Shown piece after piece: positions 1 through 10,228 of a stretch of 35,366 nt of DNA; the stretch's first letter is position 1; the number at the start of each line of letters is the position of its first letter. The stretch comes from Moniliophthora roreri (taxonomy: Eukaryota > Basidiomycota > Agaricomycetes > Agaricales > Marasmiaceae). The notes beneath the pieces are model-generated. The model was not told the DNA's origin and searched no databases. It saw only the letters and a program-made list of their open reading frames with translations. Made by a program: the position numbers and the translations under genes. The stretch covers positions 1-35,366 of the forward strand of contig LATX02000042.1 of NCBI GenBank assembly GCA_001466705.2. Direction: 5' to 3'.

Positions 1-718
1 TCATTGCCTTAGAGAAGCTACAGTGTATTAGAAAGTACAAAGAGCTATATGATACGCTATACAGAGGTGTCTAAGCTGTACATTCTGACTTATCTATGTA
101 TCAGATCTGAAGCAGATCACTCCCAAAACCTGTAGAGAACCTAACTATAACCATATGAACATGTTGGCTAGTTAACTGAGCTCTCTCAAAGTACTATCAA
201 TAGGAATTTTCAATTTATTCACTTTTCTATAACATCTGCAAAGTGCAACATGCAGTCATACAGTACAGAGGTACTTAGAGAAGACATCAGAACAGAGAGA
301 TGACTTGGAAAGGAACAATCAGGCATTGAAATATACAGGTCAGAATCAAAGCAGATGATCTCTTAATAAAGAGTTCTAACATGGTGCAAATAGATGAAAT
401 TACTTAACAAGGGGCAACACAACCTCAGAAAGAGTTGAAACACCTCAGAACAAGTGTAGCTATGTGACTACAGATACAATAAGACATATAATTAATATCT
501 AAAGGAATAGATAAGATCAAGAATGAATTATCAAAGGAGACAGGAACAGGAACAGTATGTTCCAGCCTCAGAAGCTTTGAAACCTGGACATGGAATGGAT
601 GGACTCATCTGTCCATCCAGACCCACCTAGAAAAGAGAAAAATCAAATCTCTAAGAGTCCAGAACACTGGAAAGCAGATACCTGTGCAGATATGGTCGGA
701 TACCCTAATGGCCAGACT
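1..718 (+). repeat. Internal block of LTR-type element, copy 1
   Basis: This non-coding block precedes an LTR-like repeat and recurs, diverged, at 1677-2246, 7509-8753, 9312-10228 and 14698-14887, and inverted at 5452-5821. Bases 1-300 are identical to 1801-2100. I see no long reading frame and no recognisable gag or pol motif, so it behaves like the interior of a non-autonomous element. Its true 5' end lies outside the window. Confidence 0.7.
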
Positions 719-1343
719 CTGTGACATCCGAATATTCCCTCTTTTAGCATTTCAGTCACTTATTTATTATTTCCTGAATTATCAGACATTATTTATATTT
801 TTCTGTAGATATATTCCATGGACCATATATAAGGACAGCTAGATATTTGTANTGGTGGCTTTTGGAGTGTGGCCTGTGTTGGGTATCAGGTTGTGACACA
901 CTTAGAGTCTTAACAAAGGAATTGGGCTTGTGATTAAGCTCTTTGTAGAAACTAGTCTAGAACCTTTTCCAGTACACTGTGTACTGTAGTTGTCTTAAAG
1001 AAGTCTTGAACTCCATAGGGTCAGACTATATTGGCTACTGAGTCTTTTGGTAGAACTGTAGCTCTTGTGTTTTGTGCTTTATGCACCATGTTCTTGTGTG
1101 TGTTTGTGTGTTTGGATATAAACTCTTTTAAAACCCATATATACTCCTCTGGAGGTGAACACTTTGAAGTAGATTACTTCAATAAGAGAAAATCAACCTA
1201 GCTAAGAGTTTGTTGGCATTCTAAGTGTGGTAACTCTGATCACATTGATCCACACTTGCACAACAACTTGAGATAGACTTTTTGGAGGTTATCTTTTGGG
1301 TAGTTTTCCACTAGTCTTATCTTAGACAAATTACTGTGTAGCA
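719..1343 (+). repeat. LTR-like repeat, copy 1 (with hidden gap)
   Basis: It begins TGTGACATCC and continues into a CCCTCTTTTAG motif and a TATATAAGGACAG promoter-like stretch, then ends near TCTTAGACAAATTA. The same sequence follows the internal block at 8754, 10229 and 14888. An undetermined base at 852 replaces about 230-280 bp that the other copies carry (the CTCAAGTAACTCTGCCCC part), so this copy is collapsed or deleted there. LTR identity is inferred from the TG start, the promoter-like core and the repeated position after the same internal block. Exact termini and target-site duplications were not established. Confidence 0.65.
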
Positions 1344-1374
1344 NAGAAGGCAAACTGTATAGAAGAAATGAAGA

Positions 1375-1620
1375 AATAGAGGGACAGCATAAGCTGTTAG
1401 TTTTGAACAACAAAAGAATGTGGATGATGTCAGCAGCACATGAATATGTGGGTCATAAAGGAATGTTTGCAACTGAGCAACTCCTTAAAAAGAGATTTTG
1501 GTGGCCAGAGCTAGAGCATAATGTAGAATGGTTTGTGAAATTATGTCAACCATGCCAAGATAGGCAGTTGAGTATGATTAAGATTCCACCTACATGGACA
1601 CATACACTGTTGGAGTGAAG
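1375..1620 (+). pseudogene. Ty3/gypsy integrase zinc-binding domain fragment
   Basis: The reading frame ending at 1618 encodes about 70 residues matching the H2C2 zinc-binding domain at the N-terminus of retroviral/Ty3-gypsy integrases. The pattern is HEYVGHKG, then a helix, KKRFWWPELEHNV and CQPCQ, giving the two histidines and the CxxC pair. In an intact element this domain precedes the DDE integrase core within pol. Here it ends within about 20 codons at IPPTWTH and a stop, and no protease, reverse transcriptase, RNase H or integrase core follows. It is therefore a pol scrap. The frame has no convincing ATG, which fits an internal fragment. It starts just after an undetermined base at 1344 that joins it to the LTR copy. 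Confidence 0.75.
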
Positions 1621-1676
1621 TGAAGTCATCACATGACTATCACATGGTTATGAGAACATATTTGTGACTGTGCATC

Positions 1677-2246
1677 TTGGTAATATGGCAAATCTAGAAA
1701 AGACCCAATTTTATTCAATTTACATTACTTTTGAATCAGAACACTTTGATATGATGTCAGATAATGGGTAATAAGGACTAGAGTGAGCCTAGTCTGCTAG
1801 TCATTGCCTTAGAGAAGCTACAGTGTATTAGAAAGTACAAAGAGCTATATGATACGCTATACAGAGGTGTCTAAGCTGTACATTCTGACTTATCTATGTA
1901 TCAGATCTGAAGCAGATCACTCCCAAAACCTGTAGAGAACCTAACTATAACCATATGAACATGTTGGCTAGTTAACTGAGCTCTCTCAAAGTACTATCAA
2001 TAGGAATTTTCAATTTATTCACTTTTCTATAACATCTGCAAAGTGCAACATGCAGTCATACAGTACAGAGGTACTTAGAGAAGACATCAGAACAGAGAGA
2101 CCACTTGAAAGAAAAGGAACAATCAGGCATTGAAATATACAGGTCAGAATCAAAGCAGATGATCTCTTAATAAAGAGTTCTAACATGGTGCAAATAGATG
2201 AAATTACTTAACAAGAGGCAACACAACCTCAGAAAGAGTTGAAACA
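1677..2246 (+). repeat. Internal block of LTR-type element, copy 2
   Basis: It starts at a TAATATGGCAAATCTAG motif shared with the other internal blocks. From 1801 it is identical to window bases 1-300, then near-identical to about 2246, where homology stops abruptly. No LTR follows it, so the copy is truncated. Confidence 0.65.
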
Positions 2247-2427
2247 GACTCAGTCTCCTAGTAGACCTGTACAGTGCTTTATTACTCTTAGAAGCCTCTA
2301 TTGTGAGTTGTAGTGTGTGTTTTGTGTGGGTTTAGTAGCAGTTCTTTGTTTCTGAGTCCCAAATTGAGTGCATTTTAGAGTGAAAATAGCATGCAGCTGT
2401 TCTTCATAGAAGACAGAGTTTCTGCCT

Positions 2428-3480
2428 CTTCAGCATGATTCACTGTTACCACAACATTAAGAATAATTCTCAGTGTCTTGCTTGGTAGTTCAGAGATGAT
2501 TGCCTTCAAAACAACTTCTCAGATTGAGATTGGTGTTGATTTAAATATTTTCTTAGTATGTAGTTTTATTAATCACTTCAAAAGCAAAACTGGTATAAGG
2601 TTTGACCAGAAACTGCTCAAAGAACAATCTTCTTCTAAGTGAGAATAAAGGTACCTCTGGTACCTGAATATAGCCCTTTCAGCTATGTTCTGCAACAATT
2701 CTCAAGAGGACAAATCTTCTAGATACTGCTAGTCTGAAACCCTCTCTGATTCACATCAAGACACCAGACTATACTGATATATGTCAGCTACCCTCTTAGT
2801 AGACTGATACAATGTTCCTCTTATTAGAAAACATGCCTCTTGGTTTGGAATACAATCTCAGGTCTCAACTAGCCTGTGCCTCTTGCATAACTAAATAAGC
2901 TAGAGCCTGAAGTGGTTGAAAAATACTGATTACCAGTAGCTCTTCTGCCTGAACAACAACCTCATACACTCTGGTAATTGGTGGGGAGTATCTCTCCTGC
3001 CTTCCACCTACAACATAAAATAATCTAATATATCTGTCACACATAAACTAAAACCAAGTCAGATGCTAAATATTATATAAACTGAGCTGTGTTTGGTAAT
3101 TTCTCTGTCACAGTGTCTGATTATTGTCAGGCTTTATAGCCATAAACTCTTTTATTCTTTCTCAATAACAATTGGGTAGTCTTCTGACACCAATTGTTTG
3201 CAATTCTCTGTCAAATGGCTCTCCTTCTGACCCCATTTGCAAATATTATACTTCCATGCCACTCTGCACAGTTCCTTCCTTCTCCTTCTACTGTCATCTG
3301 CTCTGTGGACATGTAATATGCCTCTATTTTCCTGTCTAAAGCATACATGTAAGCTCAGCCATACTGTTTTCTCATCATATAGCTTTGTCTTCTGCTTTTC
3401 TGTGATACAGGCNAATTCCAACAGGAATAGTTTATAGTTGCATTCAGCTGATGATGTTTGTTTGGACATGAAGGCTATGG
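2428..3480. repeat. Unidentified ~1.1-kb tandem repeat, unit 1
   Basis: It shares order and sequence with 3609-4680 along its whole length, for example the TTGGTAGTTCAGAGA and TAGTTTTATTAATCACTT stretches. On the minus strand both units keep a related peptide, KTKLYDEKxxWLSL followed by CRMAWK-like residues. I do not recognise a family. An undetermined base lies at 3413 at the same place where the two units' sequences diverge. Confidence 0.6.
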
Positions 3481-3608
3481 GGAACCATTGAAGATGCTTA
3501 AAAACCTATGCCTCTACTATGAAAACACGAGGCCTGTGGTGCTAAAATACCCCCCAAAAAAAAGTATATATATAAGTTCTTGATTCTCAGTTTTGTTTGC
3601 GAGTTGGT

Positions 3609-4680
3609 TCAGCATGGTTTACTGTTACTGCAATGTCAAGAATAATTCTCAATGTATTACTTGGTAGTTCAGAGACAAACACCTTCAAAACAACTTCTCA
3701 GATCGATATTGGTGTTCATTTTGGTATAATATTTATTGGTTTGTAGTTTTATTAATCACTTTGAAAGCAAATACTGGTATATATTTTCGACCAGAAACTG
3801 CCCAAAGAATAAACTTCTTCTATTCAAAACAAAGGTACCTCTTGTACCTGAATATAGCCCTCTTAGCTATATTCTGCAACAATTCTCAAGAGGACAAATC
3901 TTCTAGACACTGCTAGCCTGAAACCCTCTCTGATTCACATCAAAACACCAGACTATACTAATGCACATCAGCTACCCTCTTAGTAGACTGATACAATGTT
4001 TCTCTTATCAGAAAACACACCTCTTGCATTAAAAACTAAGCACTTCCTAGCTTTTATTTATATCTCTGGTTTGGGTTACAATCTCAGGTCTCAACTAGCC
4101 TGCACCTCTTGCACAACTAAATAAGCTAGAGCCTGAAGTAGTTGAAAAATACTGATTGTTGGTAGCTCTTCTACCTGAACAACAACGTCATACACTCTGG
4201 TAATCGGTGGGCAGTATCTCTCCTGCCTTCCACCCACAAAACACATCCCTCTTATATACCCTACAACATAAATAATCTAATATGTCTGTCACAAATACAA
4301 ATAAAACTAAGTTGGGTGCTAAATATTATATAAACTGAGCTGTGTTTGGTAATTTCTCTGTCACAGTGTCCAATTGTAGTCAGGCTTCATAGCCATAATT
4401 TCTTTTATTCTTTTTCTTTGATGATGGTGCAGTCTTCTGACACTAATCATTTGCAATTTTCTTTATCAAACAGCTCTTCTTCCGACTCCGTTTGAAAATA
4501 TTTTACTTCCATGCCATTCTGCATGATTCTTTCCTTCTCCATCTACTCTCATCTGCTCTCTGGATGCATAATATGCTTCCTTTTTCATGTCTAAAGCATA
4601 TGCATAGGCTCAGCCATGCTGGCTTCTCATCATACAGCTTTGTCTTCCGTTTTTCTGCAATACAGGTACCCTTCCAGTAG
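3609..4680. repeat. Unidentified ~1.1-kb tandem repeat, unit 2
   Basis: This is the second copy of the 2428-3480 unit, offset by about 1.2 kb in the same orientation. It contains small insertions relative to unit 1, such as around 4021-4075. Many differences are C/T or G/A transitions. Its minus-strand reading frame is interrupted by stops, so neither unit looks like a working gene. Confidence 0.6.
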
Positions 4681-5269
4681 CCGATCCTCTATTTCATTCT
4701 TCAATTTGTTATTTAGTATCTTGAGTATCCCTTGCCAATAATTTGTCATCCTCTGTTTCATATCCATTTCTCGCTAATATTCTTGTAGGTGTATCATCGA
4801 AAGCTTTTATTCTTCCTTCCAATTGGGTATGGTTTGAAAATATTATTAAGAGTGAAAATATTCCCTTTGGTATGCTTTCGATAGAGAGGTGTGATGTGGT
4901 GTGTTTCCCTACAGGTTTTGGAATGCTCCTCTGTGTTCAGATTTGCTGTTTATTTTCATACTAGCAGTGGTCTGGTACCCTTATATGGCCTACCATCAAC
5001 TATTACTCTGCTAATATTTTGTATCCTTCTCTACTACTTGCTTTGACCAGCTGCTCAGGGCTCACACTAGTCCTCAATTCCCTTATATCTTTCATTTTCA
5101 ACCATAAAAGTGCAAAATATTCTCTATTTGCATGTGAAATAAAAGGTAAAAGTTATGCATATCACTGTAGTGCCATTTCCACTTCTGCTTTACACAAAAA
5201 ATTCTTTGAGTCTAGTGGGTCATTGAACTCCCCAGTATACTCTAGATTCGTGCTTGTTATTGTAACACG
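4681..5269. other. AT-rich stretch without recognisable gene
   Basis: I see no intact gene here. Short open stretches on both strands are interrupted within about 100 codons and none carries a motif I recognise. It sits between the tandem repeat and the inverted LTR-element copy and may be the interior of another degraded element. Confidence 0.4.
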
Positions 5270-5821
5270 TGGTNAACTCATCATGTATTCACAATCAGAG
5301 GGGGCAGAGTTACTTGAGTATATATGAATATCTAGCTGTCCTTATATATGGTCCATGGAATATATCTACAGGAAAATATAAATAATGTCCAATAATTCAG
5401 GAAATAATAAAAGAGTGACTGAAATACTAAAAGAGGGAATATTCGGATGTCACAGAGTCTGGCCATTAGGGTATCCAATCATATCCACACAGGTATCTGC
5501 TTTGCAGGTGTTCTGGACTCTTAGATATTTGATTTTTCTCTTTTCTAGATGGGTCCAGATGGACAGATGAGTCTATCTGTTCCACATTCTCTTTTCCAGC
5601 ATCCACACAGCTGCTGACGTCTGGTTTCAAAGCTTCCAAGGCTGGAACATACTGTTCCTGTTCCTGTCTCCTTTGATAATTTGTTCTTGATCTTATCTAG
5701 GACTTTGCATTCCTTAGATATTAATTATATGTCTCATTGTATCTGTAGTCATGTAGCTACACTTGTTCTGAAGTTGTGTTGCCTCTTGTTAAGTAATTTC
5801 ATCTATTTGCACCATATTAGA
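5270..5821 (-). repeat. Inverted copy of LTR plus internal block
   Basis: This is the reverse complement of roughly 378-960. Positions 5270-5452 match the start of the LTR-like repeat (TATATAAGGACAG core and TGTGACATCCG on the minus strand), and 5452-5821 match the adjoining internal block. Undetermined bases sit at both ends of the homology (5274 and 5822), so the ends may be assembly joins rather than biological breakpoints. Confidence 0.7.
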
Positions 5822-5851
5822 NACCACAACACATGCAGCGTCCACCGTCTG

Positions 5852-5880
5852 TACATCAGCAAAATGGACACCTAAATATA
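5852..5880 (+). repeat. Left terminal inverted repeat
   Basis: It pairs with 6975-7003 over about 29 bp with one mismatch; the sequence starts TACATCAGC and runs into GGACACCTAAATATA. Confidence 0.75.
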
Positions 5881-5979
5881 ATAAATTATAATGTATTTTG
5901 CTGATTTTAGTCCATTGTAATAGATTAAAATCAAGCAATGCTATTACAATACATTAAAATGCATTAAAATGAGACTGGT

Positions 5980-6120
5980 GTTATTATAATCCATTAAAAT
6001 ACAATAAAATGGGATGGTATTATTATAGTACATTAAAATGCAATAAAATGGGATGGTATTATTATAGTGTATTAAAATGCAATAAAATGAGACAGAGTTA
6101 TTATAATGTAGTAAAATAGA
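5980..6120. repeat. ~40-bp AT-rich minisatellite
   Basis: A unit of about 39-40 bp containing GGGATGGTATTATTATAG and AAAATGCAATAAAA is repeated about three times with small changes. It lies directly before and partly inside the first 359-bp tandem unit. Confidence 0.6.
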
Positions 6121-6395
6121 TTGTAACAGAGGCAATCAAAACAGTGCATTTTTATGCCTTCCAGAGGACAGGGAGAGGACTCTATAAAGTGAAGGGAAGC
6201 TTTTGGTTGGGGATTTGATCAATAGAAACAGCAAGGGGGTGGAGATAGGTCTTTTGAGTAAGGGGATATATTGCACTATGTGTGGTGGTAAGTATATGGC
6301 ACTGTGGTACAGTGGTCTTGAGCACCCCGTGGCTGCCAAGGATTGCTGACTAATCCACCTTGAGGTTGAGGGTTCGACTCATGAGGATTGCAAAA
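6037..6395. repeat. 359-bp tandem unit 1 inside the TIR element
   Basis: It begins AATGCAATAAAATGGGAT and is followed immediately by a second copy starting at 6396. The two are nearly identical, including the non-tRNA part (GCTTTTGGTTGGGGATTTG). Each unit ends just after a tRNA-like segment. Confidence 0.75.
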
Positions 6396-6396
6396 A
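6298..6396 (+). ncRNA. tRNA-like head of a SINE-like sequence, copy 1
   Basis: An A-box-like TGGTACAGTGG lies at 6305-6315 and a B-box-like GGTTCGACTC at 6371-6380, spaced as in a class II tRNA gene. Between them GGATT (6340-6344) pairs with AATCC (6352-6356) around a 7-base loop containing TGA at 6347-6349. Next comes a small hairpin, ACCT-TG-AGGT (6357-6366), like the long variable arm of tRNA-Ser or tRNA-Leu. The T-stem and acceptor stem pair poorly, so this is a tRNA-derived relic (SINE head) rather than a working tRNA gene. The serine (UGA) assignment is inferred. Confidence 0.55.
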
Positions 6397-6752
6397 ATGC
6401 AATAAAATGGGATAGTATTATTATAGTGTATTAAAATGCAATAAAATGAGACAGAGTTATTATAATGTAGTAAAATAGATTGTAACGGAGGCAATCAAAA
6501 CAGTGCATTTTTATGCCTTCCAGAGGACAGGGAGAGGACTCTATAAAGTGAAGGGAAGCTTTTGGTTGGGGATTTGATCAATAGAAACAGCAAGGGGGTG
6601 GAGATAGGTCTTTTGAGTAAGGGGATATATTGCACTATGTGTGGCGGTAAGTATATGGCACTGTGGTACAGTGGTCTTGAGCACTCTGCAGCTGCCAAGA
6701 ATTGCTGACTAATCTACCTTGAGGTCGAGGGTTTGACTCATGGGGGTTGCAA
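6396..6752. repeat. 359-bp tandem unit 2 inside the TIR element
   Basis: This is the second copy of the unit at 6037. After it comes a short tail containing ACAAATAAATATTATTTC and then more AT-rich filler leading to the right inverted end. Confidence 0.75.
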
Positions 6753-6755
6753 CAA
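6656..6755 (+). ncRNA. tRNA-like head of a SINE-like sequence, copy 2
   Basis: This is the counterpart of the 6298 segment in the second tandem unit. It keeps the A-box-like part, but its B box reads GGTTTGACTC, a C-to-T change at the CpG. The anticodon-like stem is weakened (GAATT against AATCT). It is followed by a T-rich tail and looks inactive. Confidence 0.5.
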
Positions 6756-6974
6756 ATAAATATTATTTCTTTTTGTCCCCGACTTCCAGGTGGGGCTGAT
6801 GCATTATAATGGCTGAAATACATTATAATAGCCAGAATACATTATAACCATTTTGCTTCATTTTAATCCATTAAAATAAAGGAACAACAATTATATTACA
6901 TTAAAATACACCATAATGATTATAATGTATTTTGGCCATTATAATGTATTTCACACATTTTATTCCAATATATT

Positions 6975-7003
6975 TAGGTGTCCATTTCGCTGATGTATAT
7001 TCT
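6975..7003 (-). repeat. Right terminal inverted repeat
   Basis: It reads TATATTTAGGTGTCC then TTTCGCTGATGTA on the plus strand, the reverse complement of the left end. The single difference retains a CpG here that is CA at the left end. Confidence 0.75.
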
Positions 7004-7508
7004 GAGGCGCGCTCAGTTTTGCAGTCATGCCATGTGACTTCTCGTGCCCAGAGTTCCAGACCTCTGAAAAGCTCAAATTGAGGTCCTCCGAGGTCCCAGC
7101 ACGATGTCCCTCAGCCTCTCATTCTGAGGTCAAACTGACATCTGACCACTTTGGTGGTGTATGTATTAGGCTCGTTCCCACCTGCTTCGCAATATTTGAA
7201 ATGATGCAGGCAGGAGCTGAGTATTGCGAAGCAGCTGGTACAAACTGGGACTGATTTGGCAGGCCGTGCCAAATGTGAGTTTGGACTTAGTGAAATTGGC
7301 ATCTCCATGTTCAATGCAAAATACAAAACCTCATATTGCCTGATCCCTCAACCAGATGACACGATGCAAAGTACCATATATGCTACAGTAATGCTATGGG
7401 GGTCAGGAAATGCAATCAGGGAAGAGATAGAGCTGTAAGTGACTTGCTGAGATGCAGTTTTGTCAGTGCTGAACCAAAAAATGGAGACTCAGCGACGTAA
7501 GGCAGATT
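7004..7508. other. Unassigned stretch with two inverted repeats
   Basis: No gene is recognised. A perfect 12-bp inverted repeat (TGCTTCGCAATA at 7183-7194, reverse complement at 7222-7233) could form a hairpin with a 27-base loop. A shorter one (TTTGGCA at 7255-7261 and TGCCAAA at 7267-7273) follows close by. Base composition is less AT-rich than the surrounding elements. Confidence 0.45.
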
Positions 7509-8753
7509 GGTAATATGTCGAACTTAGAAAAGACCCACTTTTCTTCATTTTACACTATTTCTGAATTGGAACACTTTAATAGGACACAAGATGACGGGTA
7601 ATAAGGACTAGAGTGAGCCCAGTCTGCTAGTCATTGCCTTAGAGAAGCTGTGGTACCTTAGAAAGTATGAAGAGCTATATGATACGCTATACAGAGGTGT
7701 CTAAGCTGTACTTTCTAACCTATCTATGTATCAGATCCAAGGTGGATCACTCCCAAAACCTGTAGAGAATCTAACTATGGCCCAATGAACGCATTGGCTA
7801 GTTAACCAAGCTCTCAAAGTGCTATCAATGGGATTTTAACTTCTACTTTACTTTTCTATGACATCTGCAAAGTGCAAGCTGCAGTCAAACAGTACAGAGG
7901 TACTTAGAAGAGACATCAAAACAGAAAGACGACTTAGAACAGGAACGATCATAGAACAATCCTCCTCCAAAGTCAATATACGGATCAGAGTCAAAGCAGG
8001 CGATCTCTTAATAAAGAATTCACCGGCGGCTAAACAATATGCGATAAGCAAACTAGGTACAAAGCCTGCTCGGAAAGACAGAAATCACTTCTGAAGGACA
8101 TCCATTACCTACAGACAGATATAATGAGACATATGAAGAATATCTAATGTGCAAGAAATCCTAAATAAGACCGAGTGTGCATTGTCAAAGGAGATCAGAA
8201 CAATAACAGCATGTTCTGACCTTGGAAAATTTGGCATCTAGGCCACTGCCGATGTGCGGGTACTAGAAAAGGGAAATGCTGTCAAAAGACAGGACGGATA
8301 CAGCCATCTGCTCGTAGATACCCGACTTAGAAAAGAGAAAATACAAATTATAGAGTCTAGAACACCTGGAGGCATAGATACCCACNAGAGGTACAAAGTC
8401 ATCTCAGAAAGAAGGAAATCACTTCTGAAGGACATCCACTACCTACAGACAGATACAAAGAGACATAAAAAGAATATCTAATGCATAAGAAATCCTGAAT
8501 AAGACCAAGTGTGCATTGTCAAAGGAGATAGGAACAGTAACAGTGTGTTCTGACCTTGGAAGCTTTGGCCTCTAGACCCCTGCTGATGTGCAGATACTAG
8601 AAAGGGGAATGCTGTAAAGAAACAGGATGGATACAGCCATCCACTCATAGATACCTGACTTAGAAAAGAGAAAATACCAATTATAGAGTCCAGAACACCT
8701 GGAGACGTAGATACCTGCATGGATATGGTCGGATAGCCTAGTGGCCAGACTCC
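7509..8753 (+). repeat. Internal block of LTR-type element, copy 3
   Basis: It begins TAATATGTCGAACTTAG and matches copies 1, 2 and 4. It contains an extra internal direct duplication (8087-8385 and 8428-8720) with an undetermined base at 8386 between the repeats. It keeps several CpG sites lost in copy 1, for example GACGACTTAGAACAGGAACG. No gag or pol protein is recognisable. Confidence 0.65.
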
Positions 8754-9311
8754 ATGACATCTGATTATTCCCTCTTTTAGTTATCTCTGTCACTTGTTTA
8801 TCATTTCCTGAATTATTGGACATTATTTATGTTTTTCTGTAGATATATTCCATAGACCGTATATAAGGACAGCTAGATATTCATACATACTCAAGTAACT
8901 CTGCCCCCTCTGATTGTGAATACATGAAGAGCTTGTTTGGTGTATAAATTTGTGTGCCATTCCAGTTTTGCTTCCTCACTTCAGGCTCTGGAGATTGGCC
9001 CTGAGTGACTCCAGAGAGATAGACATCTGATAACAAACTTATGTCATAAGAGATAAGAGTAACATCTTGAGTGTGTTATAGCACTTTTCTAAGAGACACT
9101 TTACACCAAGAAGGAGCCTTGGGCACTTGGAGTGTGGCCTGTGTTGGGTATCAGGTTGTGACACACTTAGAGCCTTAGCAAGGGGTGCGCCTGTGCTAAG
9201 CTCTTTGTAGAAACTGGTCTAGGACCTTTTCCAGTACACTGTGTGCTGTAGTTGTCTTAAGAAAGTCTTGAACTCTGTAGGGTCAGACTATATCGGCTAC
9301 CAAGTCTTTGT
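8754..9311 (+). repeat. LTR-like repeat, copy 2 (truncated at 3' end)
   Basis: It starts TGACATCTGATTATTCCC and runs through the TATATAAGGACAG core and the CTCAAGTAACTCTGCCCC stretch missing from copy 1. It breaks off after GGCTACCAAGTCTTTG and passes directly into the next internal block. About 300 bp of the usual 3' part is absent. Confidence 0.65.
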
Positions 9312-10228
9312 ACAGTAATATGTCGAACCTAGAAAAGACCCACTTTTCTTCATTTTACACTATTTCTGAATTGGAACACTTTAATAGGACACGAGATGAC
9401 GGGTAATAAGGACTAGAGTGAGCCCAGTCTGCTAGTCATTGCCTTAGAGAAGCTGTGGTACCTTAGAAAGTATGAAGAGCTATATGATACACTATACAGA
9501 GGTGTCTAAGCTGTACTTTCTAACCTATCTATGTATCAGATCCAAAGTGGATCACTCCTGAAACCTGTAGAGAATCTAACTATGGCCCAATGAATGCATT
9601 GGCTAGTTAACCAAGCTCTCAAAGTGCTATCAATGGGATTTTAACTTCTACTTTAATTTTCTATGACATCTGCAAAGTGCAAGCTGCAGTCAAACAGTAC
9701 AGAGGTACTTAGAAGAGACACCAAAACAGAAAGACGACTTAGAACAGGAATGATCATAGAACAATCCTCCTCCAAAGTCAATATATGGATCAGAGTCAAA
9801 GCAGGCGATCTCTTAATAAAGAATTCACCGGTGGCTAAACAATATGTGATAAGCAAACTAGGTACAAAGCCTGCTTGGAAAGACAGAAATCACTTCTGAA
9901 GGACATCCACTACCTACAGACAGATATAATGAGACATATGAAGAATATCTAACATGCAAGAAATTCTAAATAAGACCGAGTGTGCATTGTCAAAGGAGAT
10001 CAGAACAATAACAGTGTGTTCTGACCTTGGAAAATTTGGCATCTAGGCCACTGCCAATGTGCAGGTACTAGAAAAAGAGAAATGCTGTCAAAAGACGGGA
10101 CAGATACAGCCATCCGCTCGTAGATACCTGACTTAGAAAAGAGAAAATACAAATTATAGAGTCTAGAATGCCTGGAGGCATAGATACTCACGCATATATG
10201 GTCAGATACCCTAGTGGCCAGACTCCGT
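9312..10228 (+). repeat. Internal block of LTR-type element, copy 4
   Basis: It is closely similar to copy 3 but without copy 3's internal duplication. It carries the same 78-codon open stretch (9663-9899) as 7858-8094. That peptide matches no retroelement protein I know, so it is probably chance conservation of a recent duplicate. Confidence 0.65.

Larger units (their letters stand above)
5850..7003. mobile_element. TIR-bounded non-autonomous element (MITE-like)
   Basis: The left end, TACATCAGCAAAATGGACAC at 5852 onward, is repeated in inverted orientation at 6975-7003. About 29 bp match with a single A/G difference. TA flanks each end, compatible with a TA target-site duplication as made by Tc1/mariner-type transposases. 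The interior is very AT-rich, built from ATTATAATG / CATTAAAATG motifs in both orientations, and encodes no transposase. Two tandem 359-bp units with tRNA-like segments lie inside. Family assignment is uncertain; the inverted ends are seen directly. Confidence 0.65.

Noticed and set aside
880..895. GGGTATCAGG as a primer-binding site marking the LTR end
   Set aside because: The motif lies inside the repeated LTR-like sequence in every copy, with several hundred bases of shared sequence after it, so it cannot define the boundary without further evidence.
5980..6120. Spaced short repeats as a CRISPR array
   Set aside because: The intervening sequence is not unique, the repeat is AT-rich minisatellite, and the setting is a eukaryotic genome.
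7858..8094. 78-codon frame conserved at 9663-9899, as a possible gag protein
   Set aside because: The conservation is explained by recent duplication of the whole block. No zinc knuckle or other gag motif is present, and the same region in copies 1 and 2 is not open.
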